Below, one piece after another: positions 45,942 through 60,945 of a DNA stretch of 64,000 nt. Location: assembly GCF_002775205.1 (NCBI RefSeq), contig NC_036456.1, forward strand, positions 10,691,463-10,755,462, read 5' to 3'. Source of the stretch: Xiphophorus maculatus. Lineage: Eukaryota; Chordata; Actinopteri; Cyprinodontiformes; Poeciliidae. Within the stretch, counting starts at the first letter, position 1. Each line of letters begins with the position of its first letter. The position numbers and the translations under genes were made by a program. The notes under the pieces were generated by a model. That model searched no databases and was not told where the DNA came from. It saw nothing but the letters and a program-made list of their open reading frames with translations.

Positions 45942-47825
45942 ACAGAGGCAAACATTTAGTTAGGAATGCAACAAGGTGATCATTACTGATTTAAAATTCA
46001 ATGTGTGACTTTAAAGGAAGTTGTTAATTGTCCACCAGTGGTACTGTTGATATGCTGCTCTAGAAATCTGCTCTATGCTCTTTGGTCTGCAGCCACTTAT
46101 ATAATCTTGTGCTATTTTTGCCCTTTAAAACATCAAATGTTCAGCTCTGTTGGGATATGTCACATGTTTATGGCTTTTATACCTCTTTAGCATATTAAAC
46201 TTTTTCTAAGCGATACATTTTCCAGTAAACATACATGGAGAATTCAATAGCTTCAGGCTCTTCAACAGCCACAATCTTCCCTTGTTTTCAATTGGTGACA
46301 AACATCAAGCGGGTAATGATTTATGTGATGTAAGCGAGTTTAAGGTCCAGATATTTTGACGTTACACCTTCTGCTGGCTGACGCCTGTTGTTCCGATCAG
46401 CTCTGCTGTGTGTTATAAACTCTCCAGTGACTTCTGGGTCTTCCCACGGCGGCGTCTCCCCCCGGTGGGACGGGTCCAGGTGAGGCGATCAGGGAGAATC
46501 CTGATCTGATGCCAGAATCACCTCAACTGGCTCGTTTCTAGAGTTACAGAGTATAGACGAAAATAGTAATGAACTTCAACATATTTTTACTTAAGTAAAA
46601 GTAAAAAGTAGTCATCCAAGAAATTATTATTAACATCAGCCATTTAATGTTTAAAAATGGCATCATCAGACAGACCAAAATATGAAGTTATGTGAAAATG
46701 TTGGTATTTTAGAGCCCAAAATGAAAATAACTCATATAAATAACACAATAACAAAATCAGGCAAAAGACAAAAGAAAATTTCAAATCAATTTATTTCAAT
46801 ATAAAACTTACAAAACTTTAACAACAACTGCAGGCTTACGGTATGTCTGTGTCTGGAGATTTTTTGGGGTCAAAACAAGCTTGTCCATCATTCAGTGAAG
46901 TTCCTCACAGTGCATAGAGTCTCCAGACATTTCACTCAAGTAAGAGTAGCAATACTTAATCATAAAGTTACTCAAGTAAAAGTAAAAATAAATAAATACA
47001 GCGTAGTAGACATACTCCTTGCACATTTTTTCCCCAAATGTTTCTGAAGTAAACGTAACTGGTTACGACCCAACTCTGCTACTTTTGAGGTGAGAAGCAG
47101 TGGCTCTAGTTCAAGCTCCAGCAAGGAAGCCAAAGCCTCCAGAGGAAACTTTGGCCTCTTGTATCTCTCATGCAGAACAGCAGAGCCATTTTAGAAGCTA
47201 AGCTGGTCTCTCAATAAATCTCCATTTGCTGATCAGGATGTGTCTGATCCATTTGAGACATTTATTTATTCCCCATCCAAAGATGGCAGCGCCTCCCTTT
47301 CTCCCATTGAGGACCATTGCTTTAGACTTGGAGTTGGTGCCAGTATCTACCAGAGATCCTTAATGTAACTAGTTATTCTGCCTGCAGAGATCATGAACAG
47401 ATTTGGGAACAAAGAGCAAATCCTGTAAGAGTTCAAAAGTCACTAAGAATTAATATCTTATTACTGTAATGCCAGGATGCCGAACCAAACGTTCTCTCTG
47501 ATTGGTTGTTCGCTGACCAGACAGCTTTTTGTTAAGGCCTCAAAGTGTCGAGGCACAACAATGCAATCTATTTGTTTACTTCTTAATGGATGACGTCTGT
47601 TCAAATGTTAAACGTCTGGAAGTTCTCAGTAATTTCTTTTACTTTTACTTTCCCTTTTTTTCACTTTCATTGTTTGCCAGCCTATCGAAAGAGAAATAAA
47701 ACCAAGCAGAAAATAAAACACACAGCTGATGGAGGAAATCCCCATTTGTTCTTGGCAGCTTTTATGTGTGTAACGTAAATCATCTTAGCAGTTTGACTCA
47801 GAGGAAAGACGTGTTGTCGGAACAA
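45942..47825. other. Intergenic DNA between tm4sf5 and the TMEM272-like pair
   Basis: Apart from the repeat at 46540-47095, no gene was seen. The last part would hold the promoter and 5' UTR of the first TMEM272-like gene. Confidence 0.5.
46540..47095. repeat. Interspersed repeat built on 'acttaagtaaaagtaaaa'
   Basis: Segments near both ends (about 46589-46616 and 46930-46990) share ACTCAAGTAAAAGTAAAA-like words and GTTACTCAAGT, as in a widespread fish non-autonomous element. No coding capacity; borders approximate. Confidence 0.4.
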
Positions 47826-48274
47826 ATGGCAGGTAAGGGAAATATTCAAACATATCGAACAGATACCGTATATTTAGCCACGAGGAATCCTGACAGAGGA
47901 ATCATTCCTTCAGGACTGAACATGGCCATTGTAGGGTGTTTGACGAGTAAAGGTTTTTTAGATACGGTAAAACTGAGATCTATAGATAGAGTATTAGTTT
48001 CTGCGTTGTTGTATTGTTTAGCATATTTCACTTTATTCTGTGTAAGAATGTTACATTGTATTCAAGTACACAGAAAAAAAGAAGCAGGTCATGCTATTCA
48101 ATGAAATCAGGACACCATTACAACTATAAATACGTCCATCTTTAGCGCCACCTAGAGGCCATCCGGTGACAGTAACTGTTGGAACTGCGTGGAGGCTTCA
48201 GCTGGTCCGACCACCACCAAGACCCCCAAGACTGTCAGGTGAGCAGAGAGTCACAGTTTATGAGCCAAAGCTTC

Positions 48275-48319
<45 letters not shown>

Positions 48320-49940
48320 TAGCTGCCTTCTAACTCTGTTTAAGGATATTATCTTGGATGTGTAACAGATGTTTTTGTTTTGCTGTGAATTCTGCTTGCA
48401 TAAAGGGTTTTTTGGGAAACATTTTTATGCTCCAGCGCCCTGTACATTTCTAGTTAGTCTGCTCAGTAACCTCTGAATACTCGAAACAATCAGGCTATGA
48501 ACACAAATGAAACTGCTTTCACTTCACAGAAGGGAGTTTATCCGAAAAAGATTGAAAATTGGTTTTATTCAACCAAGAAGCTTGTTTAAATGGCAATTTA
48601 ATTGAGTTGGATTTTGGAAAAACAAGAATGATGTGCTTTTATTTGCATATTATTCAGAAATGGCACGTTAAAAGTAATTTCTACCTTCCTCAAGCTTTAT
48701 TTGCGTTACTGCCATCAAACCGTTCAAATTATTTCTGGCCAGCTTTTTGCATTTCTTGCTGGTATTTTTGACAACTCCAAAGACACAAATATTAATTCAG
48801 TTCAACAGAAATACCTAATCCCAATTTGCAGATTACTTGCTCCTTTACTTATTTTTCCATTATTTCTGCTATTAACAGCATTCTTATAGTGGCATCTCCA
48901 ACTAAGTGAAAAATAATGTTCTGACTCTTACAGCTGCAGCTGCGGTGATACAGGTCGTCCTCACCGTGGCTCGAGTGATCTTCGGTTGGTAAACTCCTTC
49001 TGCAGCATTCAAGCTCGATCGTCAGTTTCTGAACTCACCGTCTGCCCACAGGTCTCGTGTATTTCCATGACTGTCCTCAGCAGCCAAACATCCCTAAATA
49101 TCTTTTAGGGATAGCTCTGTTCCCCCTGCTGGCTGCGCTTCTGACGAAAGATGCTGCCCGACCACAAGAGCATCCCAGTTGCCTCAACGCCTGTTTGCAG
49201 TGCTTTCTGTGCCTGTTTATGTTTGCTTGGCTCCTATTAGGTACTGAGAAAAACCACAGAAATGTTTCTTAAACACTTTACAGTTTATTTTAAAATGTAC
49301 TGTTTTGCTCTGGGCTGTCATGACACGTTGAGGTCTGGTTAAATATGGAGTTCCTTAGGGATCCATACCACCTCCGTCCTGTTCTTATTTTACATGTTGC
49401 CCTTTGGAGTCACTCCTTAATGAATGTAGGATTTCATTTTATGTCTGTGCAAATGGCATAAAAATATATCTGGGATTAAAAATGAGTTCTGAAATAAACA
49501 AATCAAATTTGCAGCACTTGCTCACTCTGTAGAAAGCCAGCTTACTCTTTGTTCCATCTAATACTATGTTTTTTTTATACTTCCTTTTGCTTGTTTTTGT
49601 TTTTTTGGGGTTTATTTTTTTTACTATTTTGGTCCAACTTGTCTGATTTAAAAAGGTGTATGGACACAATAAACCTGACATGTTACTGGATCTAACTTTA
49701 TGATTTTGTCTCATGTACCCACCTCTAGGTGCCGTGTGGGTTTTTGCCGTCTACCAGCCAAACTATGACCCCTCCGCTGCTGATGGCCTTTACTGTAATA
49801 AAACGCTGTACACATTTGCTTTCTGGAATGCCATAGTGGAGACTTTTGGGTTTGTCGTCATCCTGGCTAAACTCTGCAAAGGACTGGTGTGTTATGTGAA
49901 CTTGAGTCCAGTGGACGCAGATTTTTACAGGAATGTCTGA
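47826..49940 (+). CDS. TMEM272-like four-pass membrane protein, copy 1
   Basis: Five coding exons: 47826-47832, 48158-48238, 48934-48984, 49052-49240 and 49729-49940 (TGA). Together 540 nt, 179 aa. The first coding exon is only ATGGCAG. The protein has a short Pro/Arg-rich N-terminal segment (HPVTVTVGTAW), then four hydrophobic spans. Between spans are FHDCPQQPNIPKYL and VYQPNYDPSAADGLYCNKTLYTFAFWN, the family signature of fish TMEM272-like proteins. The function of the family is unknown. Exon lengths and phases equal those of the copy 2.6 kb downstream, so they arose by tandem duplication. A LINE relic sits in intron 4. The symbol is withheld because fish have several such paralogues. Confidence 0.85.
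48286..48319 (+). repeat. (TA)n microsatellite
   Basis: TA run in intron 2 of the first TMEM272-like gene. Confidence 0.9.
49330..49460 (+). mobile_element. LINE reverse-transcriptase fragment
   Basis: Translated remnants resemble YGVPQGS...LLF..MLPLG of the fish non-LTR RT, with a stop replacing Gln and no catalytic YADD left. Lies in intron 4 of the first TMEM272-like gene. Confidence 0.5.
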
Positions 49941-50452
49941 GGTTCTGTATGACTGCTTGCAAAGAAACTGTAAAATGTTATTGATATTTAAAAAAGTCTG
50001 AAATACGCTCAAGTAAAAATGGCTGTATAAGTTTGACAAAGAAAAGAACATTCTTGCTTTTAGTCTTTTGTGATTGTTCCATTTATCTATTGAGTAAAGA
50101 ACAGAAAACATGACAAAAATCCTTTTTTTTTTAAAGAAAACTGTATTGCTGTCACATGTCATCCTCACATGCTGCATCCTGATGTTTTAAAATTTAGTTT
50201 CTGCAGCCAGATCACAAACACAGAGTTGATCTTGTTTCTCATTAGAAAGATCCTCCCTGTACGTTTTTAGCAACCTGTAATTTTATAATATTTGTAACTG
50301 TCTGTTACGTCCGTACTCTACATATGCAGGTCAGCAGAACAATATCACCTTTGTGATCTTGTAAATAATCAATGCAACCTTTATTGAACAATTGAAATAT
50401 TAAGGGAGTCTGATAAATCTTACTTAAAGTAGGTTTTGACTTTCAGTGCCGC

Positions 50453-50497
50453 CCATCCATCCATCCATCCATCCATCCATCCATCCATCCATCCATC
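50453..50497 (+). repeat. (CCAT)n microsatellite
   Basis: About eleven tandem ATCC tetramers downstream of the first TMEM272-like gene. Confidence 0.95.
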
Positions 50498-50598
50498 GGT
50501 CTGCCATTTTCTCTGCACCTGTTGATTCCTAGTAATTCAAAAATCTGAGCCTTTTTTTTGGAATTGTGTTGGATTTATCTGAACATTTTTCTATTTTA

Positions 50599-50604
50599 AA
50601 TAAA
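50599..50604 (+). promoter_or_regulatory. Candidate polyadenylation signal, TMEM272-like copy 1
   Basis: AATAAA about 660 bp after the stop codon. Earlier weaker signals are possible. Confidence 0.35.
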
Positions 50605-51487
50605 AACAAACAGTGGATTAAAACTGAAGTAGGTGTGTGAAATGCTTTTTGAATGTTAACGAGAACACTAGCAGCTCAACTTCTGTTGGTTCCCATTTAA
50701 AAATTGTGTGAATGGCGACACTTCTGATCAGCCATTAATGTGGAGGCTAAATTGTGCCGCTGTCACCATGAAAACCAACTGGGCTGCTACAAGGCAGTCA
50801 GTTCTCTGCATGTCGTTTACTCTGCTTGAGTAAATAAGATTGACAACATTAACAGGTTTGCAGTTTAATTTCTGTTACGACGTTAAGCACATCCATGGGA
50901 CCACCTTAAGAACTCCTTGAATGTTCTTACTACAATGTGGCTAAATAAAAATAAAGGCCCTTGTTTCAGTAAATAATGCTCAGGTAAAGTGACTGAACTA
51001 CATTAAGCAATCAGTTTAACCATGTGGGAGTGTTACTCTGGAAACGTATACTCTGGAAACACGTATACTAGCTTCCAGAGTTTCCGCGCCACAAAATATC
51101 AAGTAAAACTAAATATTTGTCTACATTCATTTCATGTGGACCATAAAGTTTTAGGTCTATATGTTTTGTGGAGGAAAATTGTTTTACTAAAAGTGTAAAT
51201 GAGCTTCCGTATGGTAGTTATTGGCTTTTTATGAAAGACTTCTGAGTAAATATTCAACCTCTCAATAAAACTGCAGGCTCAGACTCCATTGTTTTGGTTT
51301 TACTTTCTCTTTGTATTTTAATGTCATCTCAACTTGTGCCTATTTTTTCAAAACTGGCTCGTCAAGTTACAGCAAACAAACACAATCAGCTCATCGAAGA
51401 ATTCCCCTTTTGTTTTTGACAGGAATCGAGCGCAACTTAAAGTATCTGAGCGGCCAGATTTGGAGAAAGGAAGTCCTCTCTGTGCAA

Positions 51488-53106
51488 ATGGCAGGTAAGT
51501 GGATCATTTTACAGTTTCATAAAAAATTCGTTGAAATGTGAGGTCGGGCAGAAGAGATGCATCTGTAGGAGTGATATGTGGTACAAGCATAGATTAATAA
51601 TGTTGTAGTTGTTAGCTTGTAATGTTAAAAATGACACAAGGTATTTTCTTTAAAGCCATGGAGAGAAATCCAATGGGCATGTTTGCATAGCTGTCATGTG
51701 CCTAAATGTCAATTATTTTTACACTAGATTCCCACCTGCAGTTACTGGAATTGAGTTACGTAGAAAAAAGCTTAGCTTCATGCATTATTTATATGGTTAG
51801 AGAGATTGTTCTCTATACACTTTTTGATTATTTTTAATTCAACTGAACATTAATACGGGAAAAAAAACTGCTGCTTTGCTCCATCTGCAGGCCGTCCAGT
51901 GACAGTAACGGTTGGAACCGTTTGGAAGCTTCAGTTGAACCCGTCACCGCCAACGCCCATCAGACTGTCAGGTGATCGATTATCAATTATCAATCCAACT
52001 TCCCCGGGATAGTTCAGTACAGACCAGCTGCACATTTACATGTCTTTTTTTTTAAAGCTGTAAGGATGAGACACTGTGTGGTTACTATATCCATCAATCA
52101 ATGTTCAGAGGCTACTTGTCAATGCAGAGTCCCAGTGGGTGGGGTGCTCCAGTGAACCACACCCACCGGTTCTCCAGTGGGTATTAGATGGTCGTACTTC
52201 AGACAGGTGGCCAGTCTGCCATTTGTTACGACTCTAACTGATCCCCACAAAAATCCAACCTTAAAACTATCATTAACAGAGAAAACCCATCTGCTGACTG
52301 AAGTGAAACTACTGTCAATATAAACACACTGAACTCATAAACTCTTTTAGTCACAACGACATCAACGTCTTAAGCATTCCTGTTTGATGATTGCAGTTGG
52401 AGCTGTAATCACCTGGACTTGCCTCACTGTGACTCGAGTGACCTTTGGTTGGTAAACCACTTTTTTTCCAGTAGCATTTTGTCTTGCTGTCTTTGAACAA
52501 TACGCCCTGACCTCGCCATCTGTCGACAGGCGTTGTGTATTTCAGGGACTGCCCTCAGCAGCCGAACATTCCCAACTATCTGCTGGGGCTGGCTTTGATT
52601 CCCCTGCTCATGATTCCCTTTGTGACTCTGCCCTGTGAGAGCTATGGCGCTCAGACAAGAGAACGTCCCAGAGGTTTCAAAGCATGCATGGAGGGTTTTA
52701 TTGGCCTGTTTATCTTCATATGGTCTCTTTTAGGTAAGGACGGAAGAATTAATGAAAATATTACCAAATATTGAATCCAAGCAGGTCTTTGAGATTGCGT
52801 TGTTGCACATAATGACACTGTGCAGGTTTATTTATGAATGAACAAAACACTGACAGTGCAAAATTACAGTGTTTGTCTCCCGTGTATTCTCTAGGTGATG
52901 TGTGGGTTTTCTCGGTCTATCAACCAAACTATGACCCCTCTGCCGCTGATGGCCTTTACTGTAATAAAACCCTGTGCACGTTTGCCTTCTGGAACGTCGT
53001 ATTTGAGACGTTTGGATTTGGAGTCCTCCTGGCCAAGTTCTGCAAAGGAATGCTGTGCTATGTTAACATGAGTCCAGTAGACAGAGATTTTTACGGGAAT
53101 GTTTGA
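51488..53106 (+). CDS. TMEM272-like four-pass membrane protein, copy 2
   Basis: Five coding exons: 51488-51494, 51891-51971, 52397-52447, 52530-52733 and 52895-53106 (TGA). Total 555 nt, 184 aa. The first exon again encodes only ATGGCAG, preceded by a likely spliced 5' UTR (an acceptor at about 51421 leads into it). Signatures FRDCPQQPNIPNYL and VYQPNYDPSAADGLYCNKTLCTFAFWN are retained. The exon structure matches copy 1 except exon 4, which is 15 nt (5 codons) longer; that region, between spans 2 and 3, is also the most diverged (TLPCESYGAQTRERPRG). Likely a plasma- or endomembrane protein of unknown role. Confidence 0.87.
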
Positions 53107-53450
53107 GGTATTGTAAAGATAATGTACGCTTTTATTTATGTAAAAAAAACAAATGTGGCAACATCGTGTTTTGTATCTGAGAAACTAACATATTGATCTT
53201 GATTATTGTTGTGTCTATTCAGTAAACTCAATGCAATATGAATATGAATTAAACAAGTTTTTTAATGAACTAAGAGGTTGACAGTTACTTGGTGAAAACA
53301 AAGGTAGATTACATTAATTCAAAATAAGTTTGTCACCATGGATACATGTCAAAATTATACAGACTGAAAAAACGTTAGACTGCAAATGTGAGGCTCCCAA
53401 ATTGGATTTTCCAAAGAGTCACAAAAGAGGATTTGATTGTTGCAATGCCA

Positions 53451-53456
53451 AATAAA
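53451..53456 (+). promoter_or_regulatory. Candidate polyadenylation signal, TMEM272-like copy 2
   Basis: AATAAA about 345 bp after the stop codon, followed by a T-rich stretch. Confidence 0.5.
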
Positions 53457-53759
53457 GATATTTCTACTTAAAAACGTTTCAGAACCACTGCTGCTTTGGA
53501 CAATTCATTTACTGTTTGAACGGGAGTCCCACAACTGATCCTATCATAAACATGTGGAAGTTGTCATCGCTGATCAGCCAATCAGGTGGAAGGTAGTGCA
53601 GCCGTGCACATGAAAACCAGCTCAGGTCAACCACCCAGAAAAAAAACAAAATCTCTAAAACATTAACAGTTCATTTGTCCGTCACGTGGTAGTTCAGCTT
53701 TAGACAGAGAAACTGTCCAGAACAGTCCATCTAACAAAGTGAGAGACCAATCTGCTACT

Positions 53760-55205
<1,446 letters not shown>

Positions 55206-55367
55206 AAACACGTCCACTGCACCTCTGGATGGCCTGAGGCTCCATGATTTTATTCCAACTAGCCTAGAAAAAACAGTAAATATGAAAACTTGCTGTAGAC
55301 CTACTACAAACATGTAACCATGCAGTTGATGTACAGTAAGTCTATTGTAGTAAAAAAAAAAAAAGAA

Positions 55368-55373
55368 AATAAA
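55368..55373 (+). promoter_or_regulatory. Polyadenylation signal of cda
   Basis: AATAAA 163 bp downstream of the cda stop codon, in a purine-rich context. Confidence 0.6.
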
Positions 55374-55532
55374 AAACAACTGTCAAGTTTGTAGTAAGCC
55401 AGAAATTGATAAAACTATAATTTTGTTTTTCAACTTATATCTACCACAATTGACTGTAAATGTGTTTGTGTCAAATTTCATTACGCATCACCCTGTAGAA
55501 ATATTCAACTTTAGAATGGCTGATTAAATAAA

Positions 55533-56490
<958 letters not shown>

Positions 56491-58187
56491 ATGGAGGCTG
56501 TTCTGAGTGATGTTGTAGCTCCTGAGGACCTCAAAGTAAGTTTTACATTATTAAACCTCTTACCTCGTCGCAGAGCGAACATATAAGCCAGTTAATAAGT
56601 AGCACCGATATCCTCTTACCTTCACTTGTCTCGGTAAAAGCTGACATTGTGGAAAAACTCACCACGTCGACACGTCTGTAGCGTCACGTAGCATGCTAAT
56701 GCTAATGTCCATGTTTTGGGTTAACACTTGGTTGTCGTCTTAAGCAAATTCACTTTAGTAATCTGTACCTGGTGCCAAAAAGAGTTTTACATTTATATGT
56801 GGTTACATTAAATTGCACATAGTAGAACAATTAATGTAAATCTTACCCACCAGGATGTAACAGACGCTAAAAGTCGATACTTTTTCTGATATGTTGAGTG
56901 AAACAGAGCGGCTCCTGTTAGCTGGATTTGTAATTTTAATCCCTTTTTATGAAACTTATTTGTGGTTTTTCTGTTCCAGAAATTCGAGAAGAAGTACAAC
57001 AACGAGCAGCTGAAGGGATCTGTTTCTAAGGAAACAAAGTTTGAGTATGCTTGGTGTTTAATCAGGAGTAAATACACAGACGACATCAAGAAGGGAGTGT
57101 TGCTCTTAGAGGGTAAATAAATGTTTATTATTTAAATTATTCATATTATTTTTCTTTATTTCTTCTAAGCAAACCTGTAGGAACCAGTCACATTCTTTCT
57201 GTGGACTGACTGCTTTAGCAAACGTATATGTTTTTTGTCTTGCAGAACTTGTCCACAAATCGTCAAAGGACGACTCCCGGGACTATCTGTTCTACCTTGC
57301 AGTGGCCAACTACAGACTCAAAGTCAGTCATCTTTCCAAATATAATATGAATCTTGTATTGTCTTTCATAAGGTGTTCAAAATATTCTCTTCTGTGTGAA
57401 TGGTCAGAACTTAATAGCTGTGGTGTCTCCTACCCACACCTCACTATTTATAAACAGGTTTACTTCTGTTATCTTCTAATGAACCAACTATTCATACCCA
57501 TATGTTTAACCATTGAAATATTGGGTCATTTCTATTAGTATTTGAATATTTAATGAACACATTGTTTAATTTTGTTGTATATTGTTGTTAGTGGATTTTG
57601 TATGGTCTTTCTATTGCCTGTCATTTTGACTCCTGCTCAAACCAAACCTGCATTCTGGTACGGCAGTGTGCCTGCCTCTGCTCCCTCCCTGACTGTCCTC
57701 TGAAGATAACTAATCAGGACTTTATGGTCTGCAGGTTATAATGGTCTCTTTCTCTGCTTTTAAGCTGTAATCTCTCCAACTATACCTCACGTGCCTCATT
57801 CACCTCACGTCTGATCTGCATCGACTTTGATCGTGGCAGATTTGATTTGTTTTCAGAATTTTAGGTGACTTCTCTATTCTCTCTCTCTCTCTTTCCCCCC
57901 CAGGAATATGAAAAAGCCTTGAAGTTCATCCGGACTCTCCTGAGGAACGAGCCGGGGAACAAGCAGGCTCTGGAGCTGGAGAAGCTCATCGACAAGGCTT
58001 TGAAGAAAGGTAAGCGTGTGAAAAACAGCGTTCTGAAAACGCTCTATAAATCCCCACTCTCACGCCCGCTTGTCGTTGTCCAGACGGCTTGGTCGGCATG
58101 GCGATTGTTGGGGGAATCGGACTGGGCGTGGCAGGCTTGGCGGGTCTGATCGGCTTGGCGGTGTCAAAGGGAGCAGCGAAATCCTAA
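56491..58187 (+). CDS. fis1: FIS1, mitochondrial fission protein 1
   Basis: Five coding exons: 56491-56535, 56980-57112, 57246-57322, 57904-58009 and 58084-58187 (TAA). Total 465 nt, 154 aa (human 152). The N-terminal helix MEAVLSDVVAPEDLK is followed by a two-TPR-like helical bundle (KFEYAWCLIRSKYTDDIKKGV; RDYLFYLAVANYRLKEYEKAL). A C-terminal membrane anchor follows (about residues 125-147, Gly/Leu/Ala-rich) with the short basic tail SKGAAKS, typical of a tail-anchored outer mitochondrial and peroxisomal membrane protein. It recruits fission and mitophagy factors such as TBC1D15 and, in yeast, the Dnm1 adaptor. All conserved parts are present. Confidence 0.97.
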
Positions 58188-58702
58188 CCTGGATAAGAAA
58201 TGTGTTCTGGACTTATACGTTGACCTCCATTAAGAAAAAAACAAATAACCAAGTGCTAAAAAGAGGTTTGTTTGAAGTTGAATTTGTGCTGCGACACATT
58301 TACAGCAAATAATGGTTGGAAAAAAATGTTTCATTCTTTAACAGGGTTGAAAATCACGCTTTCTTCTGTTCACATATTAAAGCATGTCAGTCTCTAGCTA
58401 CTTATCTTACTTCAGTTGAATAGGTTGTCATTTGCTTTCTGTATGTATTTCTAAGAATGTACAGGTTTGTTTCATTGTTAATGGATAAAAGAAAGCGTTA
58501 CTGATGCTGTGTGAACAATAGGAGGTAACATGAAGAGATACTGGCTTAATGTCTGCAGGGAAGTTCAGCTCAAAGCAGTGAACATTTATTTCAGACATGC
58601 TTTTTTTGTTTATTCAGAATAAGAACTAATAGAATTTACACAATTACTCGTGTTAAAAGCTTTTCTGATATTTACTATGTTTAATTATTTTACATCTTGG
58701 TA

Positions 58703-58708
58703 AATAAA
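58703..58708 (+). promoter_or_regulatory. Polyadenylation signal of fis1
   Basis: AATAAA 516 bp after the stop codon in the gene's orientation. Confidence 0.45.
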
Positions 58709-58709
58709 A

Positions 58710-60140
58710 CAACTGCAAGAATATTTATGTCACTGTTGTTTTTTTTTTTACTGCAAATCATAAAGAGTGATAAATAAATTTTTAAGACTTGGGGGGGACA
58801 TAAAATATTGGTGAAATTGAACCTTTTTAATTAAATCATCATTAATATCTACTAAATTTGTTATATTTTATCTGCAGGCTGGTTGTAATTTGGCTTTAAC
58901 AACAAAGCAGAGCAGCACAGAACCATGAAAGATGTTCAATTTATTTCTGTGTTAAAGATTTACTTGTTTCACTCTCCATTATGTTCAAATCACAATAATA
59001 ATAAAAAACAGTTCTCCAGTGTAACTATGCTTGGTTTCAACATTTAAGCAACAATTGAAGAAAATACAATTGTAAAGACATTTCAAGTTTAGTTGGGTTA
59101 AGATTAAAATCTAGATGCTGAATTAACCAAACCGTAGTAAATATTCCTTCAAATAATTCAAATATTCTTTAGGTAGTCACTGCTAACCGGGGTCAAGGTT
59201 TATGGAAACTTTATTGTGTCAAAACTTCTTTAAAATGTTTTTTTTTTCAATCAATTGGTGAGAGGAGACTTGTGTGCTGGTCAGGTCATAATTCACAACA
59301 AGCAAAGTTTCTTACCTTTGATATTTTACAATTGCATAAAACAACCTGTGTTGAAAAACAATAATTTAAACATCTCTGCATGCACCTAATTTGTACAGCG
59401 CCCTCTACAGTTACTGGCAAATTATTGCACCACAAATCTGAAGTGTGAAGATTGATCAGCAAAGCTACTAAAAATTTAAATAAAAATGTTTTCTAAACAG
59501 TTCATGAGATTTAATGAAGATATAAAGGTTGAGCCGCAGAACCAAATTCATCAGACGACACTACGTTAAATAAATTAAATATATTTTGCTTCATTTTTTT
59601 ACTTTTACTCTGTGGCACCTCAGTGTTACTCCGCCAACGTGCTGGACAATTACCTTGGAAACCAGGATCTGCTGCAAACCTCGATTTCAAAAAGGTGCAT
59701 TAAAGAATATTACACATTAACTGGACATGAAATTGACTGAAATCCAAATGTGCTGCTCCGTTGTGTTGGTACGGGCCGTCAGGCTCGGTGTCAAACAATA
59801 AAGTGCTGTCGTACTGGATTACACAATAACCTTGATTACTGCGTGATGGGGGCATGCACAGTTGGATTTCTACATGTTGATTACACATTAATATCCTCAC
59901 TCAATGAACGTTGGCCCGGTGTAGTGATATGTCACAGTGAGGCTTCCGTAGCCCGGGGCAGACTGATGACCTTACCAAGCTCCGCCCACAACTGACCCAC
60001 GTGACCGCAAGTCTCACAAACAAAACCTTGCGGCGCGTTGTTTCTATGTAAAAATGACTCGATTAGTGCATCATTTCTAATGGATTTTCACAATATATCA
60101 GCTACTGTCATAAAGGAACCCTATGCTCACAACCTGTTGG
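58710..60140. other. Intergenic DNA; no gene seen
   Basis: AT-rich and low in coding potential. From about 59700 it becomes less AT-rich toward the retroelement relics, but no domain is recognisable before about 60150. Confidence 0.5.
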
Positions 60141-60149
60141 GAGGCAGTG

Positions 60150-60945
60150 TTGCTATGAGGATGGGTTTGGTCAGAAGGATCAACAACATAAACAAAGACC
60201 TCCTAGGGGATGTATTTGGGGAAATCGGCCTGCTTAAGTGAGACCCTGTCAAAATAGAACTGAAAGCAGACGCAGAGCCCTATAGCCTGACGACGCCACG
60301 CCGCGTCCCATTTCCTCCTCCTTCGAAGGTTGAAACAGAACAGTAGAGGTTACTGAGCCCACTGATTGGTGCGCCTCGATGGTTCCTGTCAAAAAGAAAA
60401 ACAGAGATCAAGTAAGAGTATGTGTGGATCTGAAACGCCTAAACAAAGCAGTTAAACAAGAGCGCTACATCTTACCAACTTTGGAAGGCATTGTTCCAAA
60501 GCTGGCAGGGGCTAAGATGTTTTCCACCTTAGACACCTCATGTGGATTTTGAAAGATCCGTCTGGATGCAAAGAGCAGAAGACTGACAACATTTATAACC
60601 CCTATTGGTAGATTCTGCTTCAGACGACTGCCATTTGGAATCACGTCAGTGCCAGAAATTTTTCAAAGACAGTTATCCGCTCTGCTTAAGGACCGTGAAG
60701 GTGTTGTCGTAGTCATGGACGACATTCTTGTTTATGGACAGACTAAGGAGGAACACAACAACCACCTGAATGCAGTTCTGGTGACCATCAAGACAGTGAC
60801 TTGAAGCTGAACAAAGCAAAGTGTCATTTCAGCAAATCAGAAACTCGGTACTTCGGTCAAATCATCAGTGTGAAGGGCATTAAACCGGACCCGACCAAGG
60901 TAGAAGCCATTACACAGATGCAGAGTCCCACAAATGTGGGAAACA
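60150..60945 (+). mobile_element. Decayed Ty3/Gypsy pol fragment
   Basis: Frames in pieces show a pre-RT segment (KDLLGDVFGEIGLLK) followed by RT blocks: VRVCVDLKRLN, AKMFSTLDTSCGF, PIGRFCFRRLPFGI and the active-site-like VVMDDILVYG, then KCHFSKSETRYFGQIIS. Stops and frameshifts interrupt it (for example around 60240, 60550 and 60800). It belongs to a Ty3 family different from the intact element at 9.7 kb. The right boundary is the fusion with BEL/Pao sequence at about 60945. Confidence 0.8.
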
